The notes: generated from the letters alone by a model not told the origin. Numbered from the stretch's first letter, positions 24,103-37,070 are shown. The stretch is DNA of 64,000 bases from Labia minor (GCA_963082975.1 OY720350.1:52282734-52346733), one strand, 5' to 3'. Program-made: numbers and translations.

Positions 24103-26449
24103 GAAAATGTTCCAATATATGTATTTGTGATATAAACACAAAACAGTAAGTATTTTAATATTTATGACTAATAACAAAAATAAATCACGCTTATAATTAA
24201 AATATATAAATTTATTTTTTTATTAATATTTTCTTACATTGGACCACGGGTTTAATTTTGAATACTATTTTTATTTCTAACTAATTTCATAATTCTAGAG
24301 TCCAGAAAACCTATTATAAAATTGTATTTTCTTAATATTCACAAAAGTGCTTCAATTGTTTTTATTATAGGTACTCTGATTTTCTTTTATGAATATTTCT
24401 ACCAAAATAATAATTCGTTCAAAATACTTTAAAAAAAAAAATTGTCTTTCAATTTTTATTTTTATTTTTTAAATTAACATGATTTAATGTTTCCATTTTG
24501 TTGCTAATAATCATTTAATTGATTAACTTTGCTTTTTTTTTTAATTTATACATTTTAAAAAAATTATGTTAACAATTGTCGAATGAGAGTAATATTCCTC
24601 ATTTTATGCTTATTATTCTATTAAAAAATAAATCATTGACCTCATCATTCATTTTCCCATCATATTGAATGAAAAAAAAAAATAATAACTTAGCATTTAT
24701 AAAGAGAGTTGTCTTGACTATTCAATCATTAAATAATATTAATAATAATAGTTGAAAAAAAAAACAAAAGAATAGATACAAAATACAAATTATATATGAA
24801 AAATTATTTTGTCAATTTCTAATGATAATAATATACACATGAATTTGTCAATGTCAGTAACTTCCTGAATTCATTACTAATATCAATCATTTCCTATTTA
24901 ATATTCCTTATCTATGCAATTAAATAAATAATATTTTGCAATTAAAGAATTTATTATCGATTATATACCATATATATAAAAATATATCTTAATCTAAATA
25001 GATATATTATATAAAATTAGAAAATAAATAAATACGTTTGATGTAATATTAATAGTATTAGTAATTTTTTCATTTATTTGAAATTCTATTTTTAAATTAA
25101 ATTTTTATATAAAATATATTTAAAAGTGAAATGAGCTAATAATATTTATAAGAAAGTAAAGTGAATTTTTTTTTTTTGAAAAAATTAATTTTCCTAAAAA
25201 GTTTAATACTTTTAGGACATTAAAAATAATACCACATATGTATATTTCTATGGTAAAAGTTGGATCTTACCAAAAGCCTCTTATCATTAATCTAAAAAAA
25301 GTCAAAATTTCATTAAAAATATATGAAAGAGAAAATTTTAATCCACAAAAATATGGATAATTAATTAATGACAATGTAAAAGTTTTAATTTTAAAATAAT
25401 TAAAATCATGAAGATATAAATAAATATTTCTTGAAATACTATTTCATATCTATCTATCTAAAAACTGAATTCTATATTAATTTCTTCAAATACTTTTTGC
25501 TCAATATTATTTATAGTTTAGGAAATTGATTAACTGTTAACTATTTTCAATAAAAGATGTACAATTGACTCCATTTTCATAGAATTTAATTATTATCTGT
25601 TTGTGGGTAGTATTTTGATTAATAACTTTTATCTATAGTTAAATTGATATTAAAAGTTATTGAAAACCTATGGTAACTAACATTAAACTTAAATATATAA
25701 AAATAATCTTTTAATTAACCCTTCGGTGAATATTTGTTTGATGCGCATTTTCGTGCTAGCACTTCTGATGATGTTGTGACAACCAAAATAAATAAACTTG
25801 AAATTTCAAAATAAAATAAATAATTTACTACTTTAAATAATTACAATTTTTAAGTAAGAAATTTATTTTCTAAAAGCAATAATTTAACTTGATAACTCAA
25901 TAATCAAGTATAATAATAAAGATAAAAAAAAATTAAGAAATAAATTAAGAAATATATAATTAATTATGTATATTCTAACCTAAAATCTACAAATTTAGTG
26001 AAAACAAAATTTCTGATATTAAAATATCTACTTAAATATTTTTACTTATATATGTATGGAAATACAATTTATAAACATATTTACTATTAATATTAAAAGA
26101 AAGTTGATATAGGAAAATAGTAGAGATTTCTTTTTGAGAAATCACATAAATTATATATCCATTCCAAAACACGAGGGAATTCGGTGATGATAGTAATTGG
26201 GTGGAGGGGTAGTTCACAATAACCACCTTTAGAAAAGTGCAGATAAGAACTTTTGATTAGAAGTAGTATCAAGCAGAAATTAAATTTAAATAAAAAGATA
26301 GATTGACCCTTAAAAAATATGTATAATATGTAATATTTTCAATTTTTTAAAAAAATTATTATGTTCTCTTTTATAATTTTTTTTTTTTAAATATTTTACA
26401 GGAAGTTGTGTGGATAATTGCTAAACGATACTCAGGTTTTCTATTTTTT
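24103..26449. other. AT-rich stretch
   Basis: No gene or repeat copy is recognised. A weaker AG|GTACTC site occurs near 24370 but lacks a good branch point. Confidence 0.5.
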
Positions 26450-27130
26450 CCCTTCTTCATTTCTTCTCCAAGTTCTTTTTTCATGATAGCTTTATCATTC
26501 TCATTAAAAAATTTTTTTGACAATTTTCTCCCATGTCAAGAAATGGGACAATTTGTTTGACATTCATTTAACGTGGTCCATATGGCGTGACATTAATTAG
26601 TGTGTTCTAGTATGATAGCTTATGTTTTCCGCATATAATAAATTGCTCAAAACTCCCTCCTTTAATTTGTATCTTCTCACCTTCTCACACACCACCCATT
26701 TCTTTAGAAACTCTCATACACACACACACACACACCTTGTTAGAAGTATTAATAGTAATGACACCTTTGTTGAAGTTAGACTCTCTGTAATGGAATTGAA
26801 AGCAAAAGCAAACAAGAGTCTCGCGGAGAGAAAGAGAAAGAGAGATAGAAGGAAGGTATGAAGTGAGGGATGATGCTACGCGCGAGGTTGAATGGGGTCA
26901 TCATCGATCCTAAATTGTCTGGCGAATCATTGATCCTAGGTAAAAACAGGAGCGATGAAAGAGAGAGAGAGAGAAGGGAGTGTATGGTTATGGGGATGGG
27001 GATGGAGGTGAGGGAGGGGGAGGGTGAATTAAAAGTGAAACGTCCTTCACCATCCCTCACTTCACTCATTCCACTATCTCCATTAATTAATTCAAACAGA
27101 GAAAGTCAATCTATGCCCAATAAAATCTAC
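26450..27130. other. GC-enriched island with CA and GA tracts
   Basis: Complex sequence with a CA run near 26717-26734, GA-rich purine text at 26829-26975 and pyrimidine text near 27030-27080. Overlapping short ORFs on both strands derive from these simple tracts and are not called genes. Confidence 0.3.
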
Positions 27131-27569
27131 TTCTAAATAAAACCCACTAACTAATCAATAATAATTAGATAAAAGCAAAATAGGTTTATGATTTATTTTC
27201 TAGGTGGTAGTATATATTTTCACAGAACTATAATTTAAAATAAATACATTTTTTTTCTTTAATCATGAAATGGTTATCAAACAAATTACATGTAAATGAT
27301 AATTATTGAGTGATTGATAATGACATTTGGATTAACATCAAGGCTAACCAACATTTTTGACTCTTTTAACCTTTTTTTCTAGTTTCACTACACCCTTAAT
27401 TACATTATATTCAAATAATTTGATACAAATTGCAGGATTTAGAAATAGTGTTAAGGTATTAAATCATTTTTCCAAATATTTTTTTTTCAATATCCAGTAC
27501 ACAAGAACATTAATTTTTTTTTCTTTTTAATTATTAATTATTAGATATTTATTTAAACATCATTTAATA

Positions 27570-27795
27570 ATATGTAACGGGTTCAAGGCAATGGAATTTC
27601 TCTAGCTGGGGTGTATGGGCCGGAGTCAACCCAGCCTCCGGGATCAACTTTGCGAAACTACTTGATAAAAAGTAGCGCCTCCGATCAAGAAAATCAAGGT
27701 AAAGGTTGATATGACCCGTTCTACTGATCATACAACACCTAATTGATATAACCGACATGATAGGCGTTCTCCTTGCGGAGAACCTACAAAAGTCA
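27570..27795. other. Unidentified GC-rich segment with a terminal hairpin
   Basis: A sharply bounded 225-bp segment of normal composition. It ends with GTTCTCC-TTGC-GGAGAAC near 27769-27786. A 64-codon minus ORF covers most of it, without a recognisable motif. It could be a decayed transposon or an exon; there is no second copy here. Confidence 0.3.
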
Positions 27796-27834
27796 GAGGT
27801 TTTTTATTTTGTTTTTTTTTTAATAATATGTAAA

Positions 27835-27925
27835 TTAAAAAATATAGACTTTTAAGAAAGAAGACTTAATTTTAGAATGGTTAACAAACCAAAAATATAT
27901 ATATTTTATATTGGTACAGCCCTTT
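27835..27925 (-). repeat. Short dispersed repeat O, copy 2
   Basis: The reverse complement matches 10011-10100, including TTTGGTTTGT, AACCATTCTAAAATTAA and CTTTCTTAAAAGTCTATA. Confidence 0.6.
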
Positions 27926-28369
27926 AGACATTTATATAATAAATTTATGAGAGCTTTCTTAGGTTTAAACTTTCGTCCTCAATTTTAGTAGTTAAGCAGT
28001 TTAACACTGAGCTTCACTCTGATATATCAAAGATTTATATAATATAACTATCATATATATTACATCTTGAATATATATATATATAAATTTCGTTTATATA
28101 ATAAGCTTAGATGAAGAGATATTTAGATGCAGGAAATAGGATCTCAGTCAGAAGAGTTCCCTATAACAACCTCTCAATGTTTCATTATTAAATATTATAT
28201 ATATATATATATATCAGGATTTTCATTAACATTTACAGATAAATTAAGAAATCATAAAACCTTTAAAGGTTTACTTTTTGTTTCTCAGTAAATATTTTTT
28301 TTCTCTCTAACCTATAATATTCAGATCTTGAATTTTTTTGTTTGTTTATTTATGTTTTTGCTGAAAAAG

Positions 28370-28550
28370 GAACAGAACATAACACTTGTCATTCATTCGG
28401 TGTCTAATAGGACAGATTGCTTTCGTTCTTTTTTTTTCTCTCCCTCGACAGTCCCTTTCTCACTTTGTCGGTATCTTTTTTTTTATTCTATCAGTGACCA
28501 GGTTTCAGCATCCGAATTGAGTTCGGTCCATCAATAACGAAACATTCTTT
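28370..28550. other. GC-enriched island, candidate regulatory block
   Basis: Unique moderately complex sequence, including TGTCGGTATC and CCGAATTGAGTTCGG, which is palindromic. Its plus ORF has no known motif. Confidence 0.25.
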
Positions 28551-30297
28551 TTCAATTTACAGAAAAGAAAGAAAAAAACAGGAAAGTGAAAAAACTTCCG
28601 AGCTAAATTTTAAGTTAAGTTGAGTGGTGATGGATTATTCATAAATGGTCAATTGAAAGAATACCTCCCTTAGAATTTAGGCCATAAAATCAGTCTAGTA
28701 ACCTGAATTTTTTTTTTACACGACCACCCTTTTTTTCTCATAATAAATTATTCTCTTGATATTCTAGAAGAAGAATAAAAAAAATATTAGAAATAATTTT
28801 CAATAATTTCAAACATTTAATTATTAAAACCAATGTATTGTCAAATTGAGTTATTTTTAGAAAAATTATAGCTATACTTTAAAAATTAATTGGATAGACA
28901 TGTCCAATATTAATCGTTTATTGACATCAACGGAGACAAAAAGAGGAGTCGATTTAATAATTTATTTAGAAAATAAAAAACAAACTTAATAATTCCCTTT
29001 AAAAGTGCAGACACATAATTTTCCAAGTTAATATTATTAAAAATTTCTCAAATAATGGTTATATTTAAAATAATTGGAATTTAACTCATTTCAGTCTTGT
29101 TATTTTAATAATTTTTTTTTAATTTGTCTTTCAATATAATTATTAACTGTTAGTTCTACTGAAACTGAAAGTTTGCAGTAATCACACCTTCAAATTGCAA
29201 TAATTACAATAAAATAATATAGAATAATCATTTATTAATTTTCAATGCAATAATTTACATAATTTACCAAAATTTTAATATTTTTAAGTATTTAGCAATC
29301 AACTTAATATTATGTTTCAAGTATAAGATTAATTTTTTGAATTTTACTTTCTTGGAAATAAATTGCAAATACAGGTACTATATCAACTATATATATATAT
29401 ATAATAAATATTCTAAAATACATATACAAATACAATATTGAAAATATGTTACCTTCAATTGAATTGAAAATAGATCAGATGTGGCTTGACTTAACTTTTA
29501 AAGAGTATCAAAAATAAAAATGAACAATTTATAAAAAAAATAAAGACTAAAAATTTTTTATTTACTAATTATTTTAAGATAATAAAATTGAATACCTGTT
29601 GAAATTCAAATAGGAAAATTATTTACTATGCATTTAATCAAATATTAATAAAATAAAGAAAAAGGGAAAATAAACGAAAAAAATAGATATCAAATCAAAA
29701 ATAGTATTAAATATTTCAAACTGAATCATTTCAATTTTATCAATATTGTTCAATTAAAAATTTAAAAGAAATGGGGCTAAAAATAGATTTTAAGATTTAT
29801 CAAATATTAATTCAGTAAAAAAACGGAAGGTTCATTTTGGAAGAATTGAGGTATTAACACTCAATTAATTATAAATGTAATTTTATTGATTTTTCTAAAT
29901 CAATTTAAGTGTCTTTTATTTGGACTCACCTACCAAATGTAGTGATATTTTTCATTTATTAGTTATTCGAAAAAAATTTAAAAAATAAGCAAATATTTTT
30001 TAAATTTAAAGAATTTTTATTTCTAAGTTTTATTTAATAAATGTATTTTTAAAAAAAATTGATTAATTAATCATTTAATTTGAATAAAAACTTTTGTCTG
30101 AATATAAATATTATTTAAATTATATTATCGTAAATCACTGATCAATTTAACTTGAGAACGACGACACAAAGTTACTAAATTTTAAATAAAAAGATAGATT
30201 ACATAATATAATTTAAGTGTGTTTTTACTTAACTCACCTATACCAATTGGAGTGATTTTTTTCATTTAATTCAATTTTATAATGATTAAGAGATACA
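28551..30297. other. AT-rich stretch
   Basis: No gene or repeat copy is recognised. The phrase ACTCACCTA...CAAATG/CAATTG followed by AGTGAT...TTTTTCATTTA recurs at about 29924 and 30231, hinting at a small local duplication. Confidence 0.45.
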
Positions 30298-30420
30298 AAA
30301 ATTAAAATATAGAACGATTATTTTGTCGGTCATGTTATATGGATGTGAGACGTGGTCCGAGAGTTTGAGGGAAGTAAATGTTAATTTGTTTACCAAGGTG
30401 TCTTATGAATCGTAAGAGGA
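30298..30420 (+). pseudogene. Non-LTR retrotransposon RT-domain fragment (family E, copy 5)
   Basis: The plus frame reads KIKI-stop-RTIILSVMLYGCETW, the conserved segment (IYKT.I.PV.LYGCETW) just downstream of the reverse transcriptase fingers/palm in many insect non-LTR elements. It lies upstream in the protein of the tail fragments found elsewhere here. A stop replaces the Tyr, and the frame is lost after SLREVNVNLF. Confidence 0.7.
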
Positions 30421-30459
30421 AATTGGACTTGCGGCAACATTTATGCAGATAGACTAGAT

Positions 30460-30626
30460 CAGAGGTTCTCAAAAACTTTTTGAAGTTGGTTCCAAAGAAA
30501 CTTCCCTCAAAAAGTTCAGCTACTACTAAAATGATTTCGTTATTAAAAGTATCTATACTGGAAGTACAAGGTTCAGGTTATAAGATACCACCAGTGGTAC
30601 ATATACTACAGTTTAGAACTTCTAGT
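30460..30626. mobile_element. hAT-type miniature element F, copy 2
   Basis: It starts CAGAGGTTCTCAAAAACTTT and ends CAGTTTAGAACTTCTA. The interior aligns with copy 1 (AAAATGATTTCGTTATTAAA). The ends are decayed and no exact target duplication is left. Confidence 0.65.
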
Positions 30627-31984
30627 TTGATAGTAGATACATTACCTGTTATTTTCAAGAAAAAAAAATAATTTAAGTTGTAAAAATTCATTTATAATTG
30701 AAATATAATTTTAAAATAATTTCTAAATATATTTAAAAATATTAAAATTCATATTCAAATATTAAAAACATTCATTTATTTACTCAGTTTATGTTTCTAA
30801 ATTAACACGTCTTTAAAATTAATTTATATCAAAAGTTCTTTGTTACTATCAACCGGAAGATTAAAAAAAATATGTGGAAACATTTATCTCTTTCCTTACT
30901 AGTCTTTTTCCCATACAATCATTATTATCTTTAAATACTTGAGATTAGTTTTTAATATGTTTGATAAATATTTTAAATAGTAATGATTAACAGCTTTTTT
31001 AGGAATTTGATAAATGTTGTGCATTCTAAGATAAAAGTATGAACTTATTATTAAATATGATTATTATATATATTTAAATTTTGTTTATAACATTTTGAGA
31101 AGGTATAATTCAAGGTTTTGTGATATATTATTCCAAGTTAATTGCATAAACATTTTAAAAATATATATTTACTTGCATTATACTCTTTTGTTTAATTTTA
31201 TTATTAATTAATTGATTATTTTTTTGGTTTTAAGTGTTCTTTGTATTTTCATAGGTAATCCCAACAATTCTGATCGCTTTTAGGGATGGTTCATAATTTA
31301 GCCGATGAGAATAGATTTAGGATTTTAAATATATTACAAACATATATCGGTCATAACGGTTTATAATATTAAAGAATATCAGAAGGTTAGTAATAAAGAA
31401 TTTTATGAACTATATCCATCTCTAAATATAATTTAAAATTTTTAAATTGAAGAGATACATATTGAGCTCGAATATTTAATAAAAAAAATGTATTTATGAA
31501 AAAATCCATGAGTAAAAGATCAAGGAATAAATTGAATGCGATGGAAAGATATCAGTTATGAATAGAATTGGAATAGAATAGGAATTTCCATTCAAGTGGT
31601 TCAGTATAAGGATGGTTGGATAAACGTTACAATTAAATTTATTATTTATTGTACTAATATAATATCTCAATAAAAAAAAATTAATAAATACAAAAAAAAA
31701 ATGATAATAATAAATTAAAATTAATCTAATAAAAAATAAAATAAATAAATAATTGATTCTCTACTATTTCAAAGTAAGGAAGCAGATGTGAAAACATAAC
31801 CTACCCCTCCAGGTATATTTATTTTTTATTATGTTCTTTGTATGAGGAGTTGAATTAGTTTTAATTTTCCATTCAATGCGGGCTCCAAAACAACATTTTT
31901 TTAATTTTCTTTCTCATTCATATTACCTGAAGCTAAAGAAAAATCTCGATTATATATATATTAATTTTAAATAAATTATAAAAT
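30627..31984. other. AT-rich stretch
   Basis: No gene is recognised. A weaker candidate recursive site, TTTGTATTTTCATAG|GTAATC, lies at about 31253, without a clear CTAAT branch point. Confidence 0.45.
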
Positions 31985-32290
31985 CATGTGCTTCTGTATT
32001 TTTTTTTTTTTTGTTCCTCTAATAGGGTTCCGCCCAGTTGACGGAGGGAGGGTGTGGGAGGGTGTTATAGCGCACAACAGAGGTCATCGGGTACGCCCGG
32101 GCACCTTGCCACTTAACCCCGACCCTATGCGACCTTCCCTTGGCTGGGTCAACTTACCCCCTGCAGCCTCTGGCCTGTCTGGGGACCGTCTGGCCTCAAG
32201 CCCACGCTTTCACCCCTGTTGCTCTCGGTTATCCATTTGAATAAACACCCCTTCCAACCCATATCATCCCCCACACATTCTCTTTTTACC
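31985..32290. other. GC-rich island, candidate regulatory block or exon
   Basis: Among the most G+C-rich unique segments (32020-32220), sharply bounded by AT-rich DNA. An 84-codon plus ORF spans it without a recognisable domain, and no splice sites fit it well. Confidence 0.35.
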
Positions 32291-33002
32291 CTACTAAACT
32301 TTACCAAATTTTCAACCAAATAAGCGGCTTTTCAAAATTAATATCTATGTTCTTTTCAATCATTGAAAGTCAAATTTGTTCATAGAAAAATTTTAATAAA
32401 TTTTAATAATATATATAATTAAAAGAGTTCGAATATAAAAATAAAGTTTTCTTTTTTGCTAAAACATCTCTGGATTAATTAAAATGGTAAATTTAATTCG
32501 TTTTTTTTTTACAACTCTTGAGTCTCATTTTCTATTTCTTTAGAAATTCATTAATTTTGACGTTTTTTTATCTTCTTCTCCAATGGCTGTTTAACTGAAA
32601 GTATGGAATTGCATCAGAGAAGTTTAAACATCAGTTTTAGTTTGTTTTTTTTTTATTCTAAAAATCTATTCATATTTTCGTATTCATGCAAATAATTAAA
32701 GGCAAAGACCATTTCAAAATGATCAATGAGAGGAAATATTTATATTTATGACTCTATCTTCACTTTCACTAATAAACTCAATTCTCTAAATTAATTTTAA
32801 TGAATTCATTTAAAATATGTAAAAACTTTTATTTAATAAACAGGTTGCATACATTCTAGGCGTTCCCAACTCTTAAGCCGATTTATTATTTTATTAGTAA
32901 ATTTTTTTGATTTATAAAAACAATTAATACATTTTATTTCTTTAATAACAAATTTCTCTTCTTTTTGATTTTATACTTTTATTTACGATTTTCTTTTGTT
33001 TA
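32291..33002. other. AT-rich stretch
   Basis: No gene or repeat is recognised. Confidence 0.5.
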
Positions 33003-33180
33003 TCTTATAAATAAAAATGAATCGAAAAATGTGTTGGTAACCGCATCACTCAATAACGCCTGGACCAATTTTAACAATTCTTTTTTTTAAAATGTTCGTT
33101 GAAGTCCAAGGATGGTTTTTACGGCGAGAAAAAATCGAATAATTGCCTAAAAACAGCCCTTTTTTCCCCATACATATTTT
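33003..33180 (+). mobile_element. Helitron-like 5' end fragment (S)
   Basis: It starts TCTTATAAATAAAAATGAAT, followed by GTTGGTAACCGCATCACTCA and the box AACGCCTGGACCAATTTT then AACAATTC. Next come GTTCGTTGAAGTCCAAGG and TTTTTACGGCGAG. This resembles the 5' region of animal Helitrons. Only the 5' part is recognisable; no CTRR end was assigned. Confidence 0.5.
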
Positions 33181-33307
33181 TCAATATTATGCAATATGTA
33201 CATAATTACTATTTTTCAATATTATGTAATATGTAATTACTAATTGATAAAAATCATAGCTGATAAGTATTATGCAGTAAAGGAGCTTATCTCATCAAAA
33301 CTATTAT

Positions 33308-33966
33308 CAAAGAGGATCAAAATTGAAATATATAAAACAATTATTTTTCATGTTGATCGATGACTAGGGTGACCATATTACGAAAACACCAAACCGGGAC
33401 AAACGGTTTACCTTTTTTTTTAGAACTAAATTGAAAAAATTTTGAAAAAAAGTACGAAATGTCCTAAATATTGAAAAAAGGGATAATAGGCTGTCCCGAA
33501 GAAATTTTTTGGGACGCCGGGACAGAGCACCTAAAAACGGGACAATCCCAGAAAAACGGGACGTTTGATCACCCTATCGATGACTCTGGGAGACGAGAGT
33601 AGATTTAAAGTATTTGTGAGATTAGTATTGTTCGCAGCATTTATAGGCCAAAGGAAGATGAGGTCACAGGAGGATGGCGGATATGGCATAACGAGGAATT
33701 GTATGATCTCGAGATATAGTTAAGGTTATAAAATCGAGAAGGCTGAGATGGGAAGGGGACGTGGCTGAAATGGGAGAAGCTAGACATTTGGAGAAACCGA
33801 TTGGGAAACATCCGGTGCAAGACCAAGGACGCCGTGGTTGGTCAATGAAGGAAGGGACATGGGAGAGATGGGACAGGGTAGGATTTGGTTGTAGCTCAGG
33901 ATAGAGAAATGTGGATGCTCCGACTAAGAACTTTCGAAAACTGTAGAGACACAGAGTTAGATAAAT
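33308..33966 (+). pseudogene. Non-LTR retrotransposon C-terminal fragment (family E, copy 3), split by a hAT element
   Basis: The left part encodes RIKIEIYKTIIFHVD. After the hAT insert, frame-shifted text continues (LKVF..., then HNEELY-like, IKSRRLRW, GRRGWSM). It ends with CTGTAGAGACACAGAG and a degraded GATA-like tail. It is 5'-truncated, with multiple frameshifts and stops. The same 3' end occurs at 41834 and 44347. Confidence 0.75.
33365..33576. mobile_element. hAT-type miniature element H, 212 bp, with perfect target duplication
   Basis: Ends TAGGGTGACCATA and TGATCACCCTA are inverted repeats. The 8-bp duplication TCGATGAC occurs at 33357-33364 and 33577-33584. The interior repeats GGGAC motifs (CCGGGACAAAC, CGGGACAATCCC). 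It interrupts the retrotransposon fragment. Confidence 0.95.
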
Positions 33967-34019
33967 ATAACATATACAATAATAATATATAATTAATTTA
34001 CTGATTAAATTAAAATATA

Positions 34020-34153
34020 TTTTAAAAGAAAACAAATAAACGTCTTATCTACTTATACTGATTGAAACAAAATGGATGAAAACCTTTTACATACAGACTT
34101 TCAACCAAATACAATGTATCACTTGGGGGTACAGGGGACGGAGCCCCCGTCTA
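34020..34153 (+). mobile_element. Fragment of the Helitron-C copy 1 3' region
   Basis: It repeats 4262-4390 (AAGAAAACAAATA, CTTATACTGATTGAAACAAA, GGGGGTACAGGGGACGGAGC) up to the GGAGCCCCCGTCTA hairpin segment. It lacks the final GAGCGCCT stem-loop and CTAG. It is either truncated or ends at an alternative CTAA. Confidence 0.7.
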
Positions 34154-34776
34154 AATATGATATATTACAATCTTTAATATTGTTTGTTAATTTTTTTTTT
34201 AACTATTAATTAATTAAATTTTTAATTAAAAATTGAATATTGAAATTTTAATAAATTTCAATTGGCAAGATACAACAGTGTCATAGATATATATTTCATT
34301 ATTAATAAATATATAGAATATATAGAAATATAAAAGATTGAAATCAGGTGTGTGTGAATATATATATGAACGTGGGGGTGTAGTCAGTCTTTAACTATGA
34401 CGTTGAATGTGTAATAGTAATGTAATCTAATATTTAAGATAGATAGTAACAGAAACTTTTTCATTAAAATTAGCTTTGAAATGTTTTTATGTGATGTATT
34501 CAAAAACGGATTTAACGATTTTAATTAAATATAATGAAACTCCACGGGATTGAGACTTGTTTCATCCATGTATCATTTTGATTAAACTTGAACCACTAGG
34601 TGTGTGGAACGAATTTTTTTTTTTATAAAAAAATCTAATTGTCTTATCTTTTCAAACATTCCGACTAAAAATCATTCAAATTAATAATGTGTTTTTCAAA
34701 TATAAAATGAAAAAAATGAGAAGAATAACTAATAAGCAAAAATAAATTAATTAATAAATTCAAGTTTATTAATATA
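34154..34776. other. AT-rich stretch
   Basis: No gene or repeat copy is recognised. Confidence 0.5.
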
Positions 34777-36199
34777 CTAGCAGACCCGACAAAGCTTCGC
34801 TTTTGCATGTGTGTCTGTATACATATATATACGTACATGATAACTGAGCACTTAATAATAATAATAATAATGTATTATATATATATATATATATAAATGA
34901 ATATAATTGAAATTTTAGTTTTAATTGGACTTTTTTTTCTTTTTACCGACCGACGATAGTAAGGGAGGTATTGTTTTCACACCAAATTTCACATGTGGAG
35001 ATTTTTACATATCTCCACGAATCATGCATTTTCTAAACAGAAAAAAGTATTTTTAGCATGATGCCTGTCCGTCCGTCTGTCCGTCCGTATAGATGTGTAC
35101 AGCCTGAACGGCTCAACCGATTTTGATGAAATTTGGTATATTTACTTAATGCATCACTGGGATGAATTGATCAACTTTTGGTGCAAATCCGGAAACCGGA
35201 AGTGGTAGTAATAGCGATCGACGATAGGAAGGGAAGGGTTATTTTCACACCAAATTTCACATGAAGAGATTTTTTTATATATCACCACGAATCATACAAT
35301 TTCTATTGGTTTTATCCTCGGGAAAATCATATTTATTAGTTTTTTCTTGATTTAAAATTATATGACGTCATCCAGCCATTCATGACGTCACAGTCTGTTC
35401 TTACATATATATTATAAATAAAATAAAATTAAAAATATTTATGTTATATGCCTATTTGTTTTTTATTACATTAATAGATATATTAAAATTATTTGAAATT
35501 GTTTCTGTAGCTGGAAATTAATTTACTTCAAACCGTCGGTCGGTTCGGACCTGGCCACAGGTCAACATTTATTTTTATTGGAGTTATTACAAATAATAAT
35601 AATAATAATAATCATAATATACCGTTTAATACGTGAAAATAATAATAATATCAATGCTATCAATAATATCAATCCTGAATATGCTTTTAAATAAAAAAAA
35701 AATTGAAGAAAGTAATTGGAATTATTATTATTAAGAATCAACAAATAAATTTATTAAATATACATTTAAATATGTAAATAAATCTATATATAAATTTAAT
35801 AAATATTCAAACAATAATTGAAACAATATAAATAAAACTATTCTTACATTGTGATTTATATTTTTATTTTTATTACAACTGTTATTATGGGTATGTTATT
35901 TTTGACAGTTTAAAAAAAAATTAAAAATATTAATAAAATTTATCAAAATAATAAGTTGAAAAGATTTCCAATTATTTTTATTTATTTATTGTAAATTTTT
36001 CAATATAACCATGGTAACCATGAATAGACTTTTACCAAAATATTACTAAATAAATTAATTTTGGATTTAACCACACTAAAACCTTCCTTGGTATGCCCAC
36101 AACAATCCCTGAACTTTTCATCGCAATCGGACGGGTAGTATTTGAGTTTAGGCGAGACAGACACACAGACAGACATTCCCTTTTATGTATATATATAGA
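34777..36199 (-). mobile_element. Helitron-C copy 2, carrying a nested HINE-B
   Basis: On the minus strand the 5' end is TCTATATATATACATAAAAG at 36199. A GTCTGTCTGTG tract follows and then the core (CCGTCCGATTGCGATGAAAA, GGGATTGTTGTGGGCATACC). The 3' end is stem AAAGC-GAA-GCTTT, then GTCGGGTCTG and CTAG at 34777-34780, followed by T. These are canonical Helitron termini. HINE-B occupies 34941-35566. An AATAATAAT repeat lies near 34856. No Rep/helicase is encoded. Confidence 0.85.
34941..35566 (+). mobile_element. HINE-B copy 1, full length, nested in Helitron-C
   Basis: It starts in T run + ACCGACCGACGATAGTAAGG. It has a TCCGTCCGTCTG tract near 35068 and the core box AACGGCTCAACCGATTTT + GATGAAATTTGG at 35107-35136. 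ACCGGAAGTGGTAG follows, then a partial repeat of its own 5' end (35213-35300) and paired TGACGTCA sites (35362-35391). The inverted internal end is CGTCGGTCGGT, and the stem-loop GACCTG-GCCA-CAGGTC is followed by AAC. The layout parallels HINE-A exactly. Confidence 0.85.
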
Positions 36200-36535
36200 T
36201 ATATATAATATATATATATATCAATTAATATCATTTATTTTTTAAATACAAATTATAATTATAATTATTTATTGTATTATGTCGTTATTTTTAATATAAT
36301 TTAAGTATTATTATTATTACAACATTTCGATTGGCCTGCCTTAGTTTTTGTTTTAAAGTTTTAAATTTATAAGAGAGACAGTAAGATAAAATGATAAATT
36401 GCAAATCCCACAAGTCATAAAATAATTCCTGTTTACGTGGAAGTAAAATTATAACCAAATGTATAATTTTCAATATATATATATATATATATATATGTTA
36501 CTTTTCATTTCTTTCTATTTTTTTTTTATTTTTAT
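36200..36535. other. AT-rich stretch
   Basis: AT runs near 36200-36220 and 36475-36496. No gene is recognised. Confidence 0.5.
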
Positions 36536-36539
36536 TTGT

Positions 36540-37045
36540 ATTCATTCGATCCATTTGCAAGGAAACAATTGGGTGCTCATCAGTCGATGGTGTGGGGGTG
36601 GCATATACCGTGGGCGTTTCATTCTCACACCCCCTCACCCCTTTATCCTTCCCACATCCCGTTTTTGTCCTGTGGGGATGTTTGCAAGGGAGAGAGCGAG
36701 TACATGCTGGTTTTCCTTGATCTAGGTCATATTCAGGTTGAAGGCCACGCCATCCCCCCCTTTTCCTCCCATTGCCATGAAGATCCCCGGGGACGCTTGG
36801 TTGAGGGCGCATGCGTCAACGAGTTGCCAGGCGCCCGGTCCTCCCCGTCAAGTGGAATGACGAGGGCAGATCGATGGTGTCCAACCAATTGGCCTGACCT
36901 AAAAATAACCGGCCACCCTTTGTAGAGTAATTCACGAGAGATGCCGGCCATTGCATCACTCTTGTTGGACCAATTGGACAGTGAAAGTGATTCACTTAAG
37001 AAGAGAGACAATCACTGCAACCTCCCACTCCCCCGTCCTCAATCA
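36540..37045. other. Largest unique GC-rich island, candidate regulatory block or exon
   Basis: About 500 bp with high G+C, no second copy, and open frames on both strands overlapping each other. No domain is recognised in any frame. Two CCAATTGG palindromes lie near 36886 and 36970. The mutually overlapping ORFs reflect few stop codons in GC-rich DNA rather than coding. Confidence 0.4.
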
Positions 37046-37070
37046 TCCTCTCTTATGTATTAAAAATTGA

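Noticed and set aside
27570-27795. tRNA or tRNA-derived SINE suggested by GGGTTCAAGGC
   Set aside because: The B-box fit is poor (no GGTTCGANNCC) and no A box or cloverleaf could be drawn.
31230-31265. Possible fourth recursive site, TTTGTATTTTCATAG|GTAATC
   Set aside because: No clear branch point and a weaker donor. Kept only as a weak candidate, as were AG|GT matches near 16837, 24369, 27203, 31810 and 45812.
36459-37011. Four overlapping ORFs on both strands
   Set aside because: GC-rich DNA has few stops. No frame shows a domain and they contradict each other.
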